Shown: positions 7,012-10,499 of the stretch, in pieces
Numbering within the stretch: the first letter of the stretch is position 1
Layout of the letters: the number at the start of each line of letters is the position of its first letter
Assembly (NCBI GenBank): GCA_004297665.1
Contig: SCUP01000206.1
Location: forward strand, 1 to 10,499
Source: Nitrosarchaeum sp.
GTDB taxonomy: Archaea > Thermoproteota > Nitrososphaeria > Nitrososphaerales > Nitrosopumilaceae
Length of the DNA: 10,499 nt
Reading direction: 5' to 3'
Translations under genes and position numbers: made by a program
Notes under the pieces: model-generated
What the model was told of the DNA's origin: nothing
The model's input: only the letters and a program-made list of their open reading frames with translations
Databases searched by the model: none

Positions 7012-7554
7012 ATGGTAGATTTAGTAATACCAGAAGATTATTTTCACGACCAAAAACCAGTCGGAAAAACTAGCCATGGTAATGGCGAAAACTTTCACTG
7101 GATTTGGGGAAAAGGAAATCCAGAAGGCGCAGCATTCTCAAATGAAGATGTAAAGGCAGCATATGAAGAGAGAGGAGAAAAACAAGTTCCTCTTGGTATT
7201 CATGGCACCACAGTCGCAGTCGATTGGGATTCTTGTATTGCAGCTGGCTCATGCATGAGTGTATGTCCAGTTCAAACATTTCAGTGGTACAGAACCGAAC
7301 AAGACATTCCAGCTAAAGATGTAGTTGGTAAAGTTTTTGAAGGAACTGGAAAAACTGAACAAAACGAACGACTAGATTATACTGACAAATCACAACCAAT
7401 CCGAGAACATGATTGTACTGTTTGTATGGCTTGCCAGGAAATATGTCCTACAGGAGCTATTCGAATTGAACCCGCAAACTTGGAATGGCACGAGAAAGCA
7501 GCAGGTACCTTCGTCAAAATGGTTAGCAGCGGTAACCCACACGCACACGATTAA
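7012..7554 (+). CDS. Zinc-type 7Fe ferredoxin, paralogue 2
   Basis: 180 residues, well over half identical by eye to paralogue 1. Cluster motif one is C75-x5-C81-x3-C85-P, but the Asp usual at the missing-Cys position is Ala78, so the 3Fe cluster has no carboxylate for conversion to 4Fe. Motif two is the complete C135-x2-C138-x2-C141-x3-C145-P. His22, His29 and His64 (PLGIHGT) are candidate zinc ligands matching the three-His part of the Sulfolobus site, but the fourth ligand, Asp, is Gln128 here. The spacing between His22 and His29 is longer than in Sulfolobus. So zinc may be bound with a changed ligand set. [14 protein letters not shown]...NPHAHD tail is shared with paralogue 1. It probably arose by tandem duplication that carried the promoter. 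Confidence 0.93.
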   Translation: MVDLVIPEDYFHDQKPVGKTSHGNGENFHWIWGKGNPEGAAFSNEDVKAAYEERGEKQVPLGIHGTTVAVDWDSCIAAGSCMSVCPVQTFQWYRTEQDIPAKDVVGKVFEGTGKTEQNERLDYTDKSQPIREHDCTVCMACQEICPTGAIRIEPANLEWHEKAAGTFVKMVSSGNPHAHD

Positions 7555-7561
7555 AGAATTA

Positions 7562-7581
7562 TTTTCTTTTTTCTTCTTTTT
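7562..7581 (+). terminator. Pyrimidine/T-rich tract after ferredoxin 2
   Basis: Several runs of four to six T on the coding strand within 20 bases, starting 7 bases after the stop codon and with no stem. It is the strongest oligo-T terminator candidate in the window. Confidence 0.5.
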
Positions 7582-7637
7582 ACAATTTTAAATTCTCATC
7601 CTCAACAAATTTTAATCACTGTAATCCATCATTTTTT

Positions 7638-7721
7638 GCAGAGGTCGCCTAGCTCGGTAGGGCGCGGGCCTTGAGAGCCTGTGTGCGCAAGCACCCGGGG
7701 GTTCAAATCCCTCTCTCTGCG
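7638..7721 (+). tRNA. tRNA-Ser, anticodon UGA
   Basis: 84 nt, class II fold. Acceptor stem GCAGAGG (7638-7644) pairs with TCTCTGC (7714-7720), with one G-U pair. The D stem starts GCC (7647-7649) and closes with GGC (7661-7663). Anticodon stem CGGGC/GCCTG (7665-7669/7677-7681) closes the loop CTTGAGA, giving anticodon TGA at 7672-7674. The long variable arm is a GTGC-GCAA-GCAC hairpin (7683-7694). The T arm is GGGGG-TTCAAAT-CCCTC (7697-7713). The discriminator is G7721, as in archaeal tRNA-Ser; Leu would normally have A. CCA is not encoded and no intron is present. Shifting the loop to read GAG (Leu) breaks the stem. It decodes UCA and probably other UCN serine codons. Confidence 0.95.
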
Positions 7722-7726
7722 TTTTT
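7722..7726 (+). terminator. T5 terminator of the tRNA
   Basis: Five T directly after the discriminator base. The last two fall within the stop codon of the convergent clamp-loader gene (7725-7727), so terminator and stop codon share bases. Confidence 0.6.
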
Positions 7727-8672
7727 ATTTCAAATTACCTAACTCAGCTAACATTGCTGATAGCTGAATCTCTGGATTTGCACCAACTAAAATTCTATAA
7801 TCATATTTTGCAATTATCTCTAAAATATCTGATAACTTTGCATGCTTTGTTTTAAACACTGCAGAGTTTAGATATTTTAGAAAATCTGATTCTGACATTC
7901 CATAAACTTTGATTAGCTCAATTGTCTTTTCTCTAGCATCTAGTACTTTGCCAGCTAGTGCCATTTTTAGAACATCATCAACATCACTAGTTTTTGTCAG
8001 TCCAGCTGATGACTTTACATTCTCTTCTGAGATTTCCCCTATGCTAGCAGTTGCCTGCATTAGATTAATGGCATGTCTCAGATCGCCTTCAGAATAATCG
8101 TAAATTGCCTTTAGCCCTTTTTTGTCAGTTTTTACTTTCTCTTTTTTGGCTATATTCTCCAAATGATTTATCATGTCTTCTTCAGGAATTGATGTAAACT
8201 TGAATGTGGCACATCTGCTTTGAATGGGGTCGATAATTTTTGAGATATTATTTGCAATTAGGATGAATCGGCAGTATTTTGCAGTGTCTTCTATTATTCG
8301 TCTAAGCGCAGTTTGCGCATCAGAGGTCATCTCGTCGGCTTCATCTAAAATAATTATCTTAAATGGAATCTCTGCCATTCCTGCAAATCTGGAAAATTTC
8401 TTAACTTTTTCTCTGACCATGCCTATGCCTCTTTCATCTGATGCGTTTAGCTCAAGGGTGTAGTCACCATAGTTTTCCCCAAGAATCTGTCTGGCAATAC
8501 ACAAAGCAGCAGTTGTCTTGCCGACTCCTGCAGAGCCAGAAAACATTAGGTGCGGCATGTCAGTTGGGTCTTTAATTAGAGCTTGCAGGCTACCAATGAC
8601 TTCGGTTTGATTTACAATCTCTGAGAGCTTTGTTGGGCGGTATTTTTCTACCCACATGCCTGTTGATAACAT
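7725..8672 (-). CDS. rfcS: Replication factor C small subunit (clamp loader)
   Basis: 315 residues from this start. It is an AAA+ ATPase that, with the large subunit, opens PCNA and loads it on primer-template DNA. Visible are the N-terminal box MWVEKYRP (6-13), Walker A GSAGVGKT (46-53), Walker B LDEAD (109-113), the SRC motif with the arginine finger (152-154), sensor-2 region GDLRHAINLMQ, and the C-terminal collar domain. The frame is open to an ATG at 8732, but I choose 8672: the extra residues are not expected in the family, and TTTATTA (8703-8697) lies 24 bases upstream of 8672, as for leaderless mRNAs here. ATG 8657 (MWVEKYRP) is the alternative. It is divergent from gins23-mcm and tail-to-tail with tRNA-Ser, with no intergenic room. 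Confidence 0.96.
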   Translation of the reverse strand: MLSTGMWVEKYRPTKLSEIVNQTEVIGSLQALIKDPTDMPHLMFSGSAGVGKTTAALCIARQILGENYGDYTLELNASDERGIGMVREKVKKFSRFAGMAEIPFKIIILDEADEMTSDAQTALRRIIEDTAKYCRFILIANNISKIIDPIQSRCATFKFTSIPEEDMINHLENIAKKEKVKTDKKGLKAIYDYSEGDLRHAINLMQATASIGEISEENVKSSAGLTKTSDVDDVLKMALAGKVLDAREKTIELIKVYGMSESDFLKYLNSAVFKTKHAKLSDILEIIAKYDYRILVGANPEIQLSAMLAELGNLK

Positions 8673-8696
8673 GTGATATGCTAGTCTATCTCCCAC

Positions 8697-8703
8697 TAAT
8701 AAA
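8697..8703 (-). promoter_or_regulatory. TATA-like box of rfcS
   Basis: TTTATTA on the minus strand, 24 bases before the ATG at 8672. It would lie inside the coding sequence if the longer start at 8732 were used, and so helps decide the start. Confidence 0.5.
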
Positions 8704-8716
8704 TCGAAATTAATAG

Positions 8717-8792
8717 GATCAATTGATCTCACAAGATAGTGAACAGAATTGATCGATCCGATACATCAGGATCTTGTAGAAAAGTAGTGATC
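8717..8792. other. GATC-rich divergent control region between rfcS and gins23
   Basis: Six GATC sites in 76 bp (8717, 8725, 8751, 8755, 8770, 8789) in AT-rich DNA. They include the perfect 12-bp palindrome GATCAATTGATC (8717-8728), GATCGATC (8751-8758), and the direct repeat TGATCTCAC at 8724-8732 and 8788-8796. The stretch lies between divergent replication genes. Possible roles are a shared operator or a methylation-sensitive region. No clear TATA box for the gins23 side was found. Confidence 0.6.
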
Positions 8793-8797
8793 TCACG

Positions 8798-9328
8798 ATG
8801 GAAATTGATAGAATAGAAAAACTGCACTCTATTGGATATGGCCTAAAGGATGCCAAAGTTACCATAAACCAGGATATCAAATTCAATGTGGCAGGCCTAA
8901 AAATTAATGGCACCCAAGGCGAGGTCTTGAATTTACCTCAATGGATAGGCAAGATTCTATCGCAGAACAAACTTGCAACCTTGGAAACACCTGATATGAT
9001 TACCGAATTAAAACAAGCATTATCAAAAGAAAAGATGGTTGGTGAATACCAAATGTCTACACTTGATCCTCACTTTTACATCAAACTAAAAGAATCAATG
9101 AAAAACTTGAATCGTGATGATTTTAATCACGTAGAGAGTATTATGCTGGAATTATTTAGAATGAGAAGAGGAAAACTAGTAAAGCTTGCAGATTCTTCAA
9201 AACTAAATTCTGAATTATACAGCAAGCTAACAGTTGAAGAAAATATTTTCTTTAAAACAATTCATGATAATAGTAAAGAATTTGAAAAACAAGTGAGAGG
9301 AGATTTAAATGAGCAAAACTCAAACTAG
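8798..9328 (+). CDS. GINS complex subunit, Gins23-like
   Basis: 176 residues. GINS is the helicase cofactor that joins MCM in the archaeal CMG-like complex. The N-terminal ~55 residues look like the small beta (B) domain, ending GEVLNLPQWIGKIL, similar in pattern to the 'vPLWlA..L' segment of Psf2/Psf3. The helical A domain follows, with the signature LFRMRRGKLVKLADSS near residues 123-138 and a 'KLTVEEN' stretch. The B-then-A order indicates the Gins23 class rather than Gins51; this is inferred from domain order alone. It overlaps mcm by 20 bp and is almost surely co-transcribed and translationally coupled with it, the arrangement known from Sulfolobus. It is divergent from rfcS. Confidence 0.85.
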   Translation: MEIDRIEKLHSIGYGLKDAKVTINQDIKFNVAGLKINGTQGEVLNLPQWIGKILSQNKLATLETPDMITELKQALSKEKMVGEYQMSTLDPHFYIKLKESMKNLNRDDFNHVESIMLELFRMRRGKLVKLADSSKLNSELYSKLTVEENIFFKTIHDNSKEFEKQVRGDLNEQNSN

Positions 9329-10499
9329 CACTTTTACAGAGTCTGCATTATCTGATAGAGTAAAAGACTTTCTGATTAGATTCAAGGACAAGTTTGGCAG
9401 CTACAAGTATGTAGAACAAATCGATGAGATGATGCCAAAGAGTGCAAAATATATCATTGTTGATTACAATGATCTTGTAGTAGAGCCTGAAATAGAAATT
9501 ATTTTCACAACAGATCCTGACAGAATTCTAAATGCATTTTCAAGGGCAATCAAAGAAGCACTTCAAACAAGATTTCCTGATTATGCAGAAAAAATCAAAG
9601 ACGAAGTTCGTGTAAGGCTGGTAAATTATCCACTACAACGTAGTCTCAGACAAATCAATGCCGAAACTATAGGAAACATTGCCAGTGTTTCAGGTATGGT
9701 AGTTAGAGCATCCGAAGTAAAACCATTAGCAAAAGAATTGGTGTTTGTCTGCCCTGATGATCATCAAACCAAAGTAATTCAGCTAAAGGGAATGGATGTA
9801 AAAATTCCAATAGTATGTGATAATCCAAGCTGCAAGCACAGAGATTTTGAATTAAAACCCGAAGCCAGCAAATTCATAGACTTTCAAATTCTTAGATTGC
9901 AAGAACTCCCTGAAGACTTGCCTCCAGGCCAATTACCTCACTATATCGATGTAACAATTAGGCAGGATCTCGTAGATAACGCAAGACCCGGAGACAGGAT
10001 AATTCTTACAGGAATAGTGCGAGTAGAGCAAGAATCCATTGCAGGAATAACTAGAGGACACAGCGGATTATACCGATTACGAATTGAAGGAAATAATATT
10101 GAATTTTTGGGAGGAAGGGGTTCGAAGACCTCACGTAAAATAGAAAGAGAAGAGGTCTCTCCAGAAGACGAAAAGATGATCAAGACTCTATCTGAGAGTC
10201 CCAATGTTTATCAGAGATTAATTGATTCTTTTGCACCACACATCCAAGGACAGTCTCTAATCAAAGAAGCTATTTTGTTGTTAATTGTAGGTTCAACTCA
10301 AAGACTGCTTGGTGATGGAAGCAAGATTAGGGGCGACATTAACGTATTTCTTGTAGGTGATCCTGGTACTGCAAAATCAGAGATGCTAAAGTTTTGTGCA
10401 AGAATAGCACCAAGAGGATTATACACTTCAGGTAGAGGTTCAACTGCAGCAGGTCTTACAGCAGCTGTAGTTCGTGATAAGACAGGAATTATGATGTTA
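9309..10499 (+). CDS. mcm: MCM replicative helicase (5' part, cut by window end)
   Basis: 397 codons are visible from ATG 9309, inside the end of gins23, and the frame is open at the window edge. MCM is the hexameric ATP-driven replicative DNA helicase. The N-terminal domain shows the helical A subdomain (LSDRVKDFLIRFKDKFG...), then 'VSGMVVRASEVKP', a zinc-binding insertion with C148-x3-H152 and C170-x4-C175, and an OB part with 'RPGDRIILTGIVRVEQE'. The AAA+ core begins 'APHIQGQSLIKEAILL', with Walker A GDPGTAKS (350-357) and the 'RGSTAAGLTAAVVRD' segment of the helix-2 insert. The zinc motif is a C3H set with an unusual x3/x4 spacing. Walker B, sensors and the arginine finger lie outside the window. 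Confidence 0.96.
   Translation, partial: MSKTQTSTFTESALSDRVKDFLIRFKDKFGSYKYVEQIDEMMPKSAKYIIVDYNDLVVEPEIEIIFTTDPDRILNAFSRAIKEALQTRFPDYAEKIKDEVRVRLVNYPLQRSLRQINAETIGNIASVSGMVVRASEVKPLAKELVFVCPDDHQTKVIQLKGMDVKIPIVCDNPSCKHRDFELKPEASKFIDFQILRLQELPEDLPPGQLPHYIDVTIRQDLVDNARPGDRIILTGIVRVEQESIAGITRGHSGLYRLRIEGNNIEFLGGRGSKTSRKIEREEVSPEDEKMIKTLSESPNVYQRLIDSFAPHIQGQSLIKEAILLLIVGSTQRLLGDGSKIRGDINVFLVGDPGTAKSEMLKFCARIAPRGLYTSGRGSTAAGLTAAVVRDKTGIMML

Noticed and set aside
7665..7681. Reading the tRNA as Leu (anticodon GAG)
   Set aside because: That register breaks the anticodon stem, and the discriminator is G, which fits Ser rather than Leu.
8673..8732. N-terminal extension of rfcS to ATG 8732
   Set aside because: The extra 20 residues are not expected before the MWVEKYRP box, and the TATA-like element would fall inside the coding region.
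8719..8913. 64-codon minus-strand frame across the rfcS-gins23 gap
   Set aside because: It overlaps the start of gins23 and has no family resemblance.

Overview
The window looks like chromosomal DNA of an ammonia-oxidising archaeon of the Nitrosopumilus type (Thaumarchaeota/Nitrososphaerota). This rests on the very AT-rich composition; archaeal information-processing genes (clamp-loader small subunit, GINS, MCM, aIF6, an archaeal-looking HisRS); tandem zinc-type 7Fe ferredoxins; TATA boxes about 20-25 bases before start codons, as expected for leaderless mRNAs; an intron-less tRNA-Ser without encoded CCA; and a secreted protein ending in a paired-Cys tail that I remember from this lineage. 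Species assignment is inference; no database was searched.

Layout. 12-1202 (+) is a secreted, charged, helical protein with six Cys-bearing repeats. 1203-4293 is an accessory-looking island: a gene-poor stretch with an 11-bp inverted repeat, a 75-residue orphan with a good promoter, a minus-strand pair (small CxxC protein followed by a single-pass membrane protein), the C-terminal stump of a DDE transposase, and a helix-turn-helix/coiled-coil protein. 4294-7554 is core: hisS (+) converges on, and overlaps by 20 bp, the gene for aIF6 (-). Two paralogous ferredoxin genes (+) follow, each behind the same 41-bp promoter module carrying the palindrome TTAGTCCCGACTAA. 7638-7721 is tRNA-Ser(UGA). 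7725-8672 (-) is the replication factor C small subunit, divergent from a Gins23-like gene (8798-9328) that overlaps mcm (from 9309, cut by the window end).

How the parts fit. The right end is a replication cluster: clamp loader on one side, helicase and helicase cofactor on the other, around a short divergent region with six GATC sites in 76 bp. The middle is translation plus electron transfer. The two ferredoxins probably respond to the same regulator but differ at the zinc-site and 3Fe-cluster positions, so they may have different redox roles. The best candidate for an undescribed system is the small CxxC/membrane-protein pair at 1967-3264; the best regulatory candidate is the duplicated ferredoxin promoter module.
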